DNA of 64,000 nt from Saprospiraceae bacterium (GTDB lineage: Bacteria; Bacteroidota; Bacteroidia; Chitinophagales; Saprospiraceae): positions 7,968 to 71,967 of the forward strand of contig JAGNSQ010000002.1 in the NCBI GenBank assembly GCA_017987975.1, in the 5' to 3' direction. A program made the translations under genes and the position numbers. The notes beneath the pieces are model-generated. The model saw only the letters and a program-made list of their open reading frames with translations. It was not told where the DNA came from and ran no database searches. Within the stretch, counting starts at the first letter, position 1. Every line of letters starts with the position of its first letter. Below, piece after piece: positions 1-8,796 of the stretch.

Positions 1-803
1 CTGAGAGCCAATGTTTTGAGTCCATTGTTGAGCAGCCATGCATCCCAGGCATTACAGGTACCGCCCATTAGTTTTAAAGTAGATTTGACAGCTGCACTGT
101 GAGCTTTGTTTCTTCCCAGGATAATACCGGCCAAAGAATTGCCATGTCCATTTAGGTATTTGGTTGCCGAATGGATGACAAAATCAATTCCAAATAGAAA
201 AGGTTGTTGTAAATAAGGAGTGCAAAAAGTATTATCAATGATTGTAAATATTTTGTGCTTTTGAGCTAAGCTTGCAATAGCAGAAAGATCTACACAGTCC
301 AGTGTAGGGTTTGATGGGGTTTCCAGATAAATGGCCTTAATGCCAGGGTTGCTGATTATAATTTTCTCCAATTCCTCTATTTGGTCAAAGCGGGCAAAAA
401 CAGGGCTTATACCATGTCTGGACAACACCTTGTTAAACAATTCAGTGGTGCCTCCATAGATATTGGCTTGGGTCAAAACAGCATCGCCTGCATTCAGAAT
501 TGCGTACAGCAGAGTACTGATAGCCGACATGCCACTCGAAGTGAGGAATGCAAAAGGCATGACATCACAACCCTGACCTTCCATGGCTGCTATTTTTTCA
601 GCTACTGTATCGATGGTGGGATTGCCATATCGGGAATAGACATGGCCGCTTTTATTCCCCTTAAAAATTTCGATACTTTCTTCCACTTCATCAAAAACAA
701 AGGAAGAAGTAGCATAAATGGGAAGTTGATGAGGAGGGGTAGTTTTTGTATCTTTATGCTCGATTACACATAAAGTTTTAAAATTGATGTTGCAGTTATT
801 CAT
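1..803 (-). CDS. Trans-sulfuration PLP enzyme (cystathionine gamma-synthase / methionine gamma-lyase family), 3' end outside window
   Basis: This gene reads toward the left window edge, so only the first 267 residues are seen. They have the Cys/Met-metabolism PLP fold: the phosphate-binding YSRYGNPT motif, an SSGMSAI stretch, the YLETPSNPT segment, and SATKYLNGHGNS carrying the lysine expected to hold PLP. The family makes or cleaves gamma-substituted amino acids (cystathionine, O-acetylhomoserine, methionine). The exact substrate cannot be set without the C-terminal half. I chose the ATG at 803 because the frame stays open to there and the residues before the conserved PPHQLPIYATSSF block are needed for a normal N-terminus. 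This start overlaps the start of the divergent barrel gene by about 17 bases, so one of the two true starts may lie further in. Confidence 0.85.
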   Translation of the reverse strand, partial: MNNCNINFKTLCVIEHKDTKTTPPHQLPIYATSSFVFDEVEESIEIFKGNKSGHVYSRYGNPTIDTVAEKIAAMEGQGCDVMPFAFLTSSGMSAISTLLYAILNAGDAVLTQANIYGGTTELFNKVLSRHGISPVFARFDQIEELEKIIISNPGIKAIYLETPSNPTLDCVDLSAIASLAQKHKIFTIIDNTFCTPYLQQPFLFGIDFVIHSATKYLNGHGNSLAGIILGRNKAHSAAVKSTLKLMGGTCNAWDAWLLNNGLKTLAL

Positions 804-1563
804 TTATGATCTATTTATAACTTCAAAAATAAATAAAATAACACTGGCAGTGGCAGTCCTCTTCTGTTGGGTGGTCAATGGGGCTGCCCAGGAAGAAATC
901 ATCAATGCCAGCGAGATGACGTACAAGGAACCCTCTGACAAAGTAAGTATGATCACTTTTGGATTGGGTGGAATGACGCCTCAAGGGGCTTTTTCTAGAA
1001 AGCACCCCGATCTCATTTTTCAAATCAATTTGGGTTATTTGAGACAAATAAAGCCAGAAAAGCCCTTATTTGGCGGTATAGAACTGGGATATGGTATAAT
1101 GGATCAATATACAGCGGATATTGATTTTGTTGTTGAAGGTGAAACAGAAACCTGGGAGGTTATAAGTACCAGCCAGTTTTTGACCTTCGAACTCATTGGA
1201 AGGTACTATTTGCCGCTTAAAATCAATAAACTTGAATTTTTCAGCGAGTTTAATTTTGGAGGTAATTTATTTTTCACCACCACTACTTTTACACCTCCAG
1301 ATGCTGATGACAGCAGTGACACTGAATGGGAAAAATCAGATTTTTCCATGAAGTATGGCATTGGACTGGGCTGCAATTTTCCGGTTTCTGACAACATTTA
1401 TGTGCACGGGCGGTTTAGTTATATTGCCGGTTTATCAACAGCATATTACACATTGAAACCAGAAACCATTACCCTCCAGGATAGCACCATCGAAGCCTTT
1501 GACCTTCAAAAATCCACAACAGACGTTTTAAAGTGGGATCTAGGCGTTACCTTTGCATTTTAA
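787..1563 (+). CDS. Outer-membrane beta-barrel protein (porin-like), unknown substrate
   Basis: The product has 258 residues. A signal peptide ends near WVVNGAAQ, about residue 30. The rest alternates polar and aromatic residues typical of barrel strands (for example GGIELGYGIMDQY, FELIGRYYLPL, MKYGIGLGCNF), and the chain ends in WDLGVTFAF with a C-terminal phenylalanine, as in outer-membrane barrels. No specific function can be read. The ATG at 787 is preferred over a TTG at 784. The start lies head to head with the PLP enzyme gene, and the stop is 8 bases before the RluA-family gene, so the barrel gene probably leads the operon. It could also be a T9SS-associated PorT-like barrel; I cannot distinguish these. 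Confidence 0.7.
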   Translation: MLQLFIYDLFITSKINKITLAVAVLFCWVVNGAAQEEIINASEMTYKEPSDKVSMITFGLGGMTPQGAFSRKHPDLIFQINLGYLRQIKPEKPLFGGIELGYGIMDQYTADIDFVVEGETETWEVISTSQFLTFELIGRYYLPLKINKLEFFSEFNFGGNLFFTTTTFTPPDADDSSDTEWEKSDFSMKYGIGLGCNFPVSDNIYVHGRFSYIAGLSTAYYTLKPETITLQDSTIEAFDLQKSTTDVLKWDLGVTFAF

Positions 1564-1570
1564 CACCATA

Positions 1571-2641
1571 ATGACTTCAATCAAAATTTCAGACCTCGAA
1601 AAGCAGGACGATCTCTATATCCACGAACAAATTACAGTGGACAAAGGCCAACGGCCCTTAAGAATAGATAAATTTTTAATGGATCGATTGGACCAGGTCT
1701 CCAGAAACCGGCTGCAAAATGCCATCAAGGCATCCTGCATTCTGGTCAATGAAAAGGAAGTTAAAGCCAATTACAAAATAAAGGCCGATGATGTAATCTC
1801 CCTGGTTTTGCCACGGAATCCGGATGATATTGAAGTGTTAGAACCGGAAAACATACCCCTTGAAATAGTATATGAAGATGCCGATGTATTGGTCATCAAC
1901 AAACAAGCCGGCTTGGTTGTGCATCCGGGAGTTGGCAATCCAAGAGGCACCCTTGTCAATGCCTTGTTGTACCATTTTAAAGACCAAGCATTACCTGTAA
2001 TGCAAGGTAATACAGCCTCAAGACCCGGCCTGGTGCACAGAATCGACAAAGACACATCTGGTTTGATGGTGATTGCCAAAACCGATTTTGCAATGACCCA
2101 CTTGGCAAGACAGTTTTTTTACCATACTATTGAAAGGGAATACGTAGCATTGGTATGGGGAGAGCCGGATCAGGAAGAAGGAGTCATCACCGGACACATT
2201 GGCAGACACCCTACCCTACCCAAGCGATTTTATGTTTACCCGGAAGGCGATCAGGGCAAACACGCGATAACTCATTTTAAGGTATTGGAAAAACTATATT
2301 ACGTAAGTTTGGTCCAATGCGTTTTGGAAACCGGCAGAACCCATCAAATCAGGGTACACATGAAGTACAAAGGCAATACCCTTTTTAATGATTCAAGATA
2401 TGGTGGAGATAAAATTTTAAAGGGTACCATATTTTCAAAATACAAACAATTTGTAGAAAACTGTTTTACGGTTTTATCACGACAAGGGTTACATGCAAGA
2501 TTAATTGGATTTGAACACCCTACAACGGGAGAAAAGATGAGGTTTGAATCTCCTTTACCTGCCGACATGGCCAATGTTTTGGATAAATGGAGAGGATATG
2601 TAAAAAGTAGAAAAGAGACATTGAACGAAAATGAAGAGTAA
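1571..2641 (+). CDS. RluA/RluD-family 23S rRNA pseudouridine synthase
   Basis: This 356-residue cytoplasmic enzyme converts uridine to pseudouridine in RNA. An S4 RNA-binding domain comes first (LRIDKFLMDRLDQVSRNRLQ, about residues 30-50). The catalytic domain follows with HRIDKDTSGL at residues 156-165, where Asp159 is the expected nucleophile. The later motif GRTHQIRVHM is also present. Length and order match the RluD branch, but the modified position cannot be read from sequence. I chose ATG 1571 over the upstream in-frame TTG at 1553, which lies inside the barrel gene. The 3' end overlaps the LuxC-like start by 11 bases, indicating translational coupling. Confidence 0.9.
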   Translation: MTSIKISDLEKQDDLYIHEQITVDKGQRPLRIDKFLMDRLDQVSRNRLQNAIKASCILVNEKEVKANYKIKADDVISLVLPRNPDDIEVLEPENIPLEIVYEDADVLVINKQAGLVVHPGVGNPRGTLVNALLYHFKDQALPVMQGNTASRPGLVHRIDKDTSGLMVIAKTDFAMTHLARQFFYHTIEREYVALVWGEPDQEEGVITGHIGRHPTLPKRFYVYPEGDQGKHAITHFKVLEKLYYVSLVQCVLETGRTHQIRVHMKYKGNTLFNDSRYGGDKILKGTIFSKYKQFVENCFTVLSRQGLHARLIGFEHPTTGEKMRFESPLPADMANVLDKWRGYVKSRKETLNENEE

Positions 2642-3662
2642 TTTAACATTGTCTGCCAGAATTAAAGCGCTAGCTTTATTGGATGAAAAGCTGCGCTCTT
2701 TAGATAGTGATGAATGGCAATTGGTTATGGACGATGCCAAAGCCCGAAATGGGTGGTTTACGATACCATCGCAGATCCAGGCGCTGGCTGCTATCCGCGA
2801 AGACATGTTAGATGAAAAAAAACTGGAAGAATGGGTGAGGCCTTACCAGGATTTGGCAAGTAAGGAGCAAAAAAAAATAGGTTTGATCCTGGCAGGTAAC
2901 ATTCCTGCTGTTGGGTTTCATGACGTGTTGAGCTGCCTGATCAGCGGTCATTATGCTTTGATCAAAGCTTCAGATAAAGACAGCGTTTTGATTCATTATC
3001 TATTAAAATTACTTGTTGAAATAGAACCCGCTTTTGAGCACGAATTTGAGTTTACCGAACAGCTCAAAACCATGGAGGCTGTCATCGCTACCGGTTCAAA
3101 TAATACGGGAAGATACTTTCACACCTACTTTGACAAATACCCCAATATTATAAGAAATCACCGTAATTCTGTGGCCATTCTTACCGGAATGGAGAGTGAT
3201 GAAACACTTTATGCTATCGGTGCTGACATCTTTACCTATTTTGGTTTGGGATGTCGCAATGTTAGTAAAATATATGTACCAGAGGGATATAATTTTAATC
3301 ATTTGTTGGAAGTGTTGCATCAATACAAAGAAATTGTGTTGCACCATAAATACAAAAATAATTTCGATTACAATATTGCGTTATTTTTACTCAACAAAGT
3401 TCAATACATTAACAATGGGTGTTTAATATTATTGGAAGACAAAAGACTTGCTTCCAGAATAGCTTCCCTTCACTATGAATATTACGTTGAGCCCACATTG
3501 TTAGCAGAAAGATTAAAAGAAGATGCAGAAAATATTCAGTGCATAGTGAGCAGTGTGCAGATCCCGAACTTAGCCACCCTACCCCCGGGACAAAGTCAGC
3601 GACCAGCGTTAAGTGACTATGCGGATGGAACAGACACGCTCTCCTTTTTAAATTCACTTTAA
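2631..3662 (+). CDS. LuxC-like acyl-CoA reductase
   Basis: The 343-residue protein matches the acyl-CoA reductase (LuxC) family, which reduces fatty acyl thioesters to aldehydes with NAD(P)H. Visible family signs are the LILAGNIPAVGFHDVL segment near residue 85, the nucleotide-binding-like VIATGSNNTGRYF and GLGCRNVSKIYVP, whose cysteine is the probable acyl-accepting nucleophile. No luciferase genes are nearby. The gene sits between an RluA-type synthase and endonuclease III with overlaps on both sides: 11 bases upstream, and a TAATG stop/start downstream. A LuxE-like partner lies 25 kb away on the other strand (28487-29515). In Bacteroidota these genes probably serve lipid or fatty-aldehyde metabolism rather than light production; that part is inference. 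Confidence 0.82.
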   Translation: MKSNLTLSARIKALALLDEKLRSLDSDEWQLVMDDAKARNGWFTIPSQIQALAAIREDMLDEKKLEEWVRPYQDLASKEQKKIGLILAGNIPAVGFHDVLSCLISGHYALIKASDKDSVLIHYLLKLLVEIEPAFEHEFEFTEQLKTMEAVIATGSNNTGRYFHTYFDKYPNIIRNHRNSVAILTGMESDETLYAIGADIFTYFGLGCRNVSKIYVPEGYNFNHLLEVLHQYKEIVLHHKYKNNFDYNIALFLLNKVQYINNGCLILLEDKRLASRIASLHYEYYVEPTLLAERLKEDAENIQCIVSSVQIPNLATLPPGQSQRPALSDYADGTDTLSFLNSL

Positions 3663-4297
3663 TGAAGAAGAAGGAAAAAGCAGCTGAAATAGCCACGATC
3701 CTGACAGAGTTGTTTCCCGAAACACCTATTCCCTTGGAGCATAAAGATTCTTATACCTTACTAATCGCTGTTTTATTATCTGCACAATGTACTGATGAAC
3801 GGGTAAATAAAATTACGCCCATTTTGTTTCAAAAAGCGGACACACCCTTTAAAATGGTTGCACTAACCGTGCAGGAAATTGAAGACATTGTTAGGCCGTG
3901 TGGACTAGCCCCCAGAAAAGCAAGAGCCATTTACGAACTTTCTGCCATATTAATTGAAAAGTACAATGGTGAAGTACCTGGCCAGATAGAAGCATTAGAA
4001 GCATTGCCGGGAGTAGGCCACAAAACGGCATCTGTTGTTGTATCGCAGGCATTTGGGCAGCCTGCCTTTCCAGTTGACACCCATATCCACAGGTTGGCAG
4101 AACGCTGGGGCTTAAGTGATGGTAAAAATGTAGTAAAAACTGAAAAAGACCTCAAATCCTTATTTCCCAAAGAAAGCTGGAACCAATTGCATTTGAGAAT
4201 TATCTTTTACGGTCGCAAATATTGTCCTGCCAAGGCCCACCACATAGAAAAGTGCCCTATTTGTGTAAAATTTGGTAAAAAGCCAATAAAAAAATAA
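3662..4297 (+). CDS. nth: Endonuclease III (DNA glycosylase/AP lyase)
   Basis: This base-excision repair enzyme removes oxidised pyrimidines and cuts abasic sites. It has 211 residues, the family's usual length. The helix-hairpin-helix motif LPGVGHKTA holds catalytic Lys121 (Lys120 in E. coli), and VDTHIHR holds Asp139 (Asp138 in E. coli). The C-terminal iron-sulfur region is unusual: cysteines at 188, 198 and 201 (C-X9-C-X2-C) and no fourth cysteine before the end at 211, whereas E. coli uses C-X6-C-X2-C-X5-C. A cluster may be absent or differently ligated. The start codon shares one base with the LuxC-like stop (TAATG), so translation is coupled. Confidence 0.95.
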   Translation: MKKKEKAAEIATILTELFPETPIPLEHKDSYTLLIAVLLSAQCTDERVNKITPILFQKADTPFKMVALTVQEIEDIVRPCGLAPRKARAIYELSAILIEKYNGEVPGQIEALEALPGVGHKTASVVVSQAFGQPAFPVDTHIHRLAERWGLSDGKNVVKTEKDLKSLFPKESWNQLHLRIIFYGRKYCPAKAHHIEKCPICVKFGKKPIKK

Positions 4298-4395
4298 AGA
4301 ATAAAAGGCATTGTCGGCTAAGTTTACAATTGTATTTTTAGCAGGAAAATGCAAATGAAAAAAATGGTTAATTGATACCTTGCGAAAAAAAAAAG

Positions 4396-6903
4396 ATGTT
4401 AAAAATCCAACACATTACAGGCTTCGTTTTGCTTTCATTGTTGTGGAGCTGTTCTGAATTAATAAAGCATCCACAGCCCACTGAAGTCAAAAAAGATGCA
4501 GAGGAAGGCGAACAAGGCAAATTAAGGCAGAAATGGTTTGAACTGATACATGGAGGCCCTCATTCCGGATGGCAGTCGCAAGAAATAAAAAATCAGGAAG
4601 ATCGATTGGCCTATGTAAGTAAGCTCAAAAGTGCAGATCGCGATGGAGTAGAAGATCTGGCATCAGGTAGAATCAGGGGTACCTGGATTGAGCGGGGAAG
4701 TGCCAATCAGGCTGGTTCAATTGTCAATGTATGGTATGACCAAAATAATGACTGGTTGTATGCCATTGGTGCCGGCGGCCCTATTTTCAGAGGAGGGCTC
4801 AGTGGGTTTAGCTGGGAGCTCGTTAATGATGACCTCCGTTTTGACGGAAATGTGTTAGAGGCCTTTGAAATTCAGGATGGCATCCGATTGATGGCCTTTT
4901 CAGGAGGCAGTCCCTACTATAGCGAAGACGAGGGAAAAGTGTGGCAAAAAGCCAGTGGATTTGCGCAAGCTGCCGACGGTTATCATATCCATAGCTGTGT
5001 TCGTTTGCAAAATGAAAGTTTGGTCCTTGCCAAAAAAGGATGGTCCAATAATTATGTACTTTACAAAACAGAAGATGGCAAAAAATATAACATAGTTAAA
5101 GTATTTACGACCAGTGATGGCCGAAATTTAGCTATGTGCACTACACCTGATAAAATGGCTATGATGCTGATAGAACAGCTCAATGCAGATCTTACCCAAA
5201 TCTACAGATTAGCAAACGGTGGCGGGGGACTTACAGCCATCACAACAGAATCGCCCATTGGTTTTGGAACTGATGGCAGGGCCAATATACAGAGTCATGT
5301 GTCAGCAGGTGACACTACCCTCTTTGTTTTCAATGATGAATTAAAATTTCACAAAAGTACAGACCTGGGGCAAAGTTGGCAGGTGTTAGGTATTTTACCT
5401 AGCAGTCCGTGGGACATGGCAGTGATGGTACCGCCCTCTAATGCTCAGAGACCTCTTTACGGCGAAGTGAATGCTTACCGCAGTGGAAATGGAGGCAAAA
5501 ACTGGAATATTGTCAATGAATGGTGGGAATACTACGGCCAGGTACAAAGCAAGCTCCATGCGGATATGATGGTGATGAAAGAATTTAAAGATCAGAATAA
5601 TAAAGATGTGATTATCATTGGTCATCATGGTGGCATCAGCATTACCTATGATTATGGTGCAACCACAAAAAATATTTCATTATTTGGACTCCATGTGAGT
5701 CAGTACTATGATGTACGTTCCTATCCTTCTGACCCATTGTGGATGTTTGCCGGTGCGCAGGATCAGGGCTTACAAAGGGGTTATGCCATCGATGCGAATG
5801 TTGCAGACTTTTACCAAAACATCAGTGGAGATTACGGTCACATTGAGTTTACAAACGATGGAAAACACATGTGGACCATGTATCCGGGTGGTAGTTTATC
5901 CTTTTACCTCAATCCGACAACACAAAACAATCCAACGGCCGGATACGAAATCAATTCTAAAAGAGAGTCCGTATGGATACCTCCTATAGCCGTTGATCCG
6001 CATAGTGAGAAAGACATCATTTATGTAGCAGGGGGCAGTGTAGATGCCAACAGCTCTGGCAGCCACATCCTCAAAATTGAGTATGTAAACAATGAAATAA
6101 GCGCCGGTGAACTTCCCTTTAATTTTGCTGCCAGTGGAGGAGAAATTTCAGCCATTGCCATAAGTCCTTTTGATCCAAACACCTGGTTTGTTACAACGAC
6201 CAATGGCTATGTTTACAAATCCATTGATGGTGGCATCCAATTTACATTAAAACAAAAAATGACTGCCGGTGCTCATTATCTATATGGCTCCTGCATTTTG
6301 CCTTCCGCAGTTGATCCCAATGTAATTTATCTTTCAGGAAGTGGTTATGGCTCAGTAGCACCTGTTTACGTATCACGCAACGGTGGGAATAGTTTTGAAG
6401 CCATGCGCAACGGAATGCCTTCTACCATGGCATTTCAGCTGGCTGCTAATGAAGCAGAAAATATCATATATGCAGCCACTGAAACAGGACCCTTTGTCTA
6501 TTTGGCGGATGAAAACAAATGGTACCCTTTGTCAGGAACTTCCACTCCCAATCAGACTTACTGGAGTGTAGAATATATACCATCGTTAAATACAGCCAGA
6601 TTTGCTACCTATGGACGCGGGGTTTGGGATTTTGAATTTGAGTCATTGCCCACAGCAACAGACGAGGAAAGTTTCAAAGAGGATGCAATTGCAATCTGGC
6701 CTCTGCCCGTTGTCGACGAAATCAACTGGAGACTACCTGAAAATGCTGACAGAATAACCCTTTTTCAGGCCAGTGGAATACCGGTAAAAGAAATAAGTAA
6801 TGAAACAGAAAAAGCAGACCTTGGTGACATTCCTCCGGGAGTTTATTATCTTAGGTTTCATTTTGGTAAAAAGCAAAAAGTTAAATCAATTTTAAAAATA
6901 TAG
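4396..6903 (+). CDS. Secreted VPS10/BNR-repeat beta-propeller protein with T9SS sorting tail
   Basis: The product has 835 residues. It carries sortilin/VPS10-like and BNR (Asp-box) repeats such as YYSEDEGKVWQK, FHKSTDLGQSWQVL, YRSGNGGKNWNIV and YKSIDGGIQFTL, which build beta-propellers seen in glycosidases and adhesins. The N-terminus MLKIQHITGFVLLSLLWSC resembles a lipoprotein signal with the lipid-acceptor cysteine at residue 19. The last 80 or so residues (AIWPLPVVDEINWRLP ... GVYYLRFHFGKKQKVKSILKI-like) form a type IX secretion tail. Combining a lipobox with this tail is odd; WSC may simply end a type I signal. ATG 4396 is preferred to an in-frame TTG at 4372. The substrate is unknown. 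Confidence 0.8.
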   Translation: MLKIQHITGFVLLSLLWSCSELIKHPQPTEVKKDAEEGEQGKLRQKWFELIHGGPHSGWQSQEIKNQEDRLAYVSKLKSADRDGVEDLASGRIRGTWIERGSANQAGSIVNVWYDQNNDWLYAIGAGGPIFRGGLSGFSWELVNDDLRFDGNVLEAFEIQDGIRLMAFSGGSPYYSEDEGKVWQKASGFAQAADGYHIHSCVRLQNESLVLAKKGWSNNYVLYKTEDGKKYNIVKVFTTSDGRNLAMCTTPDKMAMMLIEQLNADLTQIYRLANGGGGLTAITTESPIGFGTDGRANIQSHVSAGDTTLFVFNDELKFHKSTDLGQSWQVLGILPSSPWDMAVMVPPSNAQRPLYGEVNAYRSGNGGKNWNIVNEWWEYYGQVQSKLHADMMVMKEFKDQNNKDVIIIGHHGGISITYDYGATTKNISLFGLHVSQYYDVRSYPSDPLWMFAGAQDQGLQRGYAIDANVADFYQNISGDYGHIEFTNDGKHMWTMYPGGSLSFYLNPTTQNNPTAGYEINSKRESVWIPPIAVDPHSEKDIIYVAGGSVDANSSGSHILKIEYVNNEISAGELPFNFAASGGEISAIAISPFDPNTWFVTTTNGYVYKSIDGGIQFTLKQKMTAGAHYLYGSCILPSAVDPNVIYLSGSGYGSVAPVYVSRNGGNSFEAMRNGMPSTMAFQLAANEAENIIYAATETGPFVYLADENKWYPLSGTSTPNQTYWSVEYIPSLNTARFATYGRGVWDFEFESLPTATDEESFKEDAIAIWPLPVVDEINWRLPENADRITLFQASGIPVKEISNETEKADLGDIPPGVYYLRFHFGKKQKVKSILKI

Positions 6904-6906
6904 TTT

Positions 6907-7437
6907 ATGAGTCAAGTACTTGGAGTAGGATCTCGTGTAAAACATCCGGCTTATGGTGATGGAGTTGTAATTGGAATAGACGTTGCCGCCTACAAAATGT
7001 GTTTTATGCATTATGGCGTCAAACATGTTGGAAAAGAATATGCTGGTTGGGAAATTATTGAGGCTTTGGAGGCAGAAGAAGCTGTGACCTATAATGAGGC
7101 TGAAAAATCATTGGTCAAAATCCTGCGCGCTATGTCTGATATCTCAGAAGTTGTACCACTGGGAGATAGATGGAAGGGAGGGGTGATGATCTTGCAGCCG
7201 GAAGAAAAAAATCTTAAGCCAAAAGAAATGCCAATTGAAGCCTTTTTTCACAAAATTGTAATGGTTCGAGATCGATTGAGAGTAATGGAACAACGGATCA
7301 ATTCAAGCAAACTGGACGATGAAGAGAAGGTAAATTTACAACAATACATAACAAGGATTTATGGTAGCCTTACCAGTTTCAACGTATTGTTTAAGAATAA
7401 AGAAGAACAGTTTGTTGGTGACAAAGGAAGTGAATAA
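6907..7437 (+). CDS. Conserved-looking hypothetical protein with SH3/Tudor-like N-terminus
   Basis: I do not recognise a named family. The 176-residue, soluble, acidic protein begins with a short beta-rich module (VKHPAYGDGVVIGIDVAAYKM), similar in pattern to the small SH3-like domains of CarD or UvrD tails. It continues with charged helices (VMVRDRLRVMEQRINSSKLDDEEKVNLQQYI) that could form a coiled coil. No signal peptide or membrane segment is seen. It follows the VPS10 gene by only 3 bases, so the two are probably co-transcribed. A nucleic-acid-associated role is possible but is an inference from the fold pattern only. Confidence 0.65.
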   Translation: MSQVLGVGSRVKHPAYGDGVVIGIDVAAYKMCFMHYGVKHVGKEYAGWEIIEALEAEEAVTYNEAEKSLVKILRAMSDISEVVPLGDRWKGGVMILQPEEKNLKPKEMPIEAFFHKIVMVRDRLRVMEQRINSSKLDDEEKVNLQQYITRIYGSLTSFNVLFKNKEEQFVGDKGSE

Positions 7438-7488
7438 AAGTGGAGGAAGCCCAATTATTGGGATTGATTAGTAGTGAATCGAAAAAGA

Positions 7489-8796
7489 ATGACGAGATAC
7501 AAAAATGTAATGGCAGCCACAATGGTTGTTTTCACTCTCACCCTGTTATTATGGGCATGTGTGAGTCCGCATCATACATTTGACAAGCTACCTCCCGGTA
7601 TTTGGAGAGGAGTCCTTTACCTGGATGGAGAGCTGATCATGGCTGTTGATAAAAAAGATATTGCACAGGTCAGTGCCGTTCCCGGTGAATTGCCATTCAC
7701 CTTTGAGGTAAAATATGGCAAAGGTGATAGCCTTGAAATTATACTGCACAATGGTGATGAGCGGATAGCTGTTAAAAATATCAGATACGGGAGAGACAAG
7801 GCTACAGCAAAGGATACGATTTTTGCCAGCTTTGATGGTTATGATACCTACCTTACAGCCATCTTTGAAGAACGCATCATGGAAGGCTATTGGCACGTGA
7901 ATTACAGGGATGGATATAGGATTAAATTTAAGGCGTTTTATGGTGATGACCGGAGATTTAAACTTCCACCCGTTGCCGAAAATGCCAATTTTGGAGGAAG
8001 ATATAAAGTTACCTTTTCACAGGGAACTGAAGATGAATACCCTGGTATTGGTGACTTTGTCCAAAAAGGGACAAAGCTTAGTGGCACTTTTTTGACAGAA
8101 TCGGGAGATTATCGCTTTCTGGAAGGTAATGTAAGTGGCAATAAGGCATCATTATCTTGTTTTGATGGATCCCACGCCTTTTTATTTGAAATGAAAAAGC
8201 AAGGTGATGCCCTACTGGGAGAATTCCGTTCCGGCACTCACCACAGAGAAAGTTTTGAAGGAGTAAAGGATGAAAAAGCAAGCCTAACCAGTGGTTTTGA
8301 ATTGGTTAAAATAGTTCGACCGGACGGAGTACGATTTGTATTACCCAATACAGAAGGTAAGACGGTTGATACTCAAAATGATCCCTATAAAGGAAGAGTG
8401 AAAGTATATGAACTCATGGGTAGTTGGTGCCCTAATTGTATGGATGCCACCACATTTTTGACAGAATATCAAAAAACTCATCCGGAGGTTGTAGTTACGG
8501 CTTTGGGCTTTGAAAGGTACAAAGATCCGGACAAAGCAATGAATGCCTTAAAAACCTATGTGGATGCCAAAAAAATAAAATACCCAGTATTATTGGCGGG
8601 TCATTACGATAAAAAAACAGCATCTGCCCTGATCCCCCAAATTGAGGGTATCAAAGCCTACCCTACCTTGCTGCTGGTTGACAAAAATGACCGGTTGGTA
8701 AAAGTGTATTCCGGCTTTTATGGTCCCGCAACCAAAGAACATGCCGCTTTTATAAAAGAACTAAGTACCACCATAGATGGAATCGATAACAAATAA
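7489..8796 (+). CDS. Lipoprotein with TlpA-like thioredoxin domain
   Basis: The product has 435 residues. The signal MTRYKNVMAATMVVFTLTLLLWAC ends in a lipobox, so it is likely an envelope lipoprotein. The central part (residues about 30-270) is a beta-rich region with no motif I can name. The C-terminal third is a TlpA/AhpC-type thioredoxin fold: YELMGSWCPNCMDATTF with redox cysteines at 314 and 317, and the cis-proline segment GIKAYPTLLLVDKND. This suits a periplasmic thiol-disulfide reductase. ATG 7489 is chosen over GTG 7474 because it gives a compact signal peptide. The 3' end overlaps the next gene by 20 bases. Confidence 0.82.
   Translation: MTRYKNVMAATMVVFTLTLLLWACVSPHHTFDKLPPGIWRGVLYLDGELIMAVDKKDIAQVSAVPGELPFTFEVKYGKGDSLEIILHNGDERIAVKNIRYGRDKATAKDTIFASFDGYDTYLTAIFEERIMEGYWHVNYRDGYRIKFKAFYGDDRRFKLPPVAENANFGGRYKVTFSQGTEDEYPGIGDFVQKGTKLSGTFLTESGDYRFLEGNVSGNKASLSCFDGSHAFLFEMKKQGDALLGEFRSGTHHRESFEGVKDEKASLTSGFELVKIVRPDGVRFVLPNTEGKTVDTQNDPYKGRVKVYELMGSWCPNCMDATTFLTEYQKTHPEVVVTALGFERYKDPDKAMNALKTYVDAKKIKYPVLLAGHYDKKTASALIPQIEGIKAYPTLLLVDKNDRLVKVYSGFYGPATKEHAAFIKELSTTIDGIDNK

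Noticed and set aside
381-773. A 130-codon plus-strand frame at the left edge
   Set aside because: The opposite strand encodes an excellent PLP trans-sulfuration enzyme across the whole stretch.
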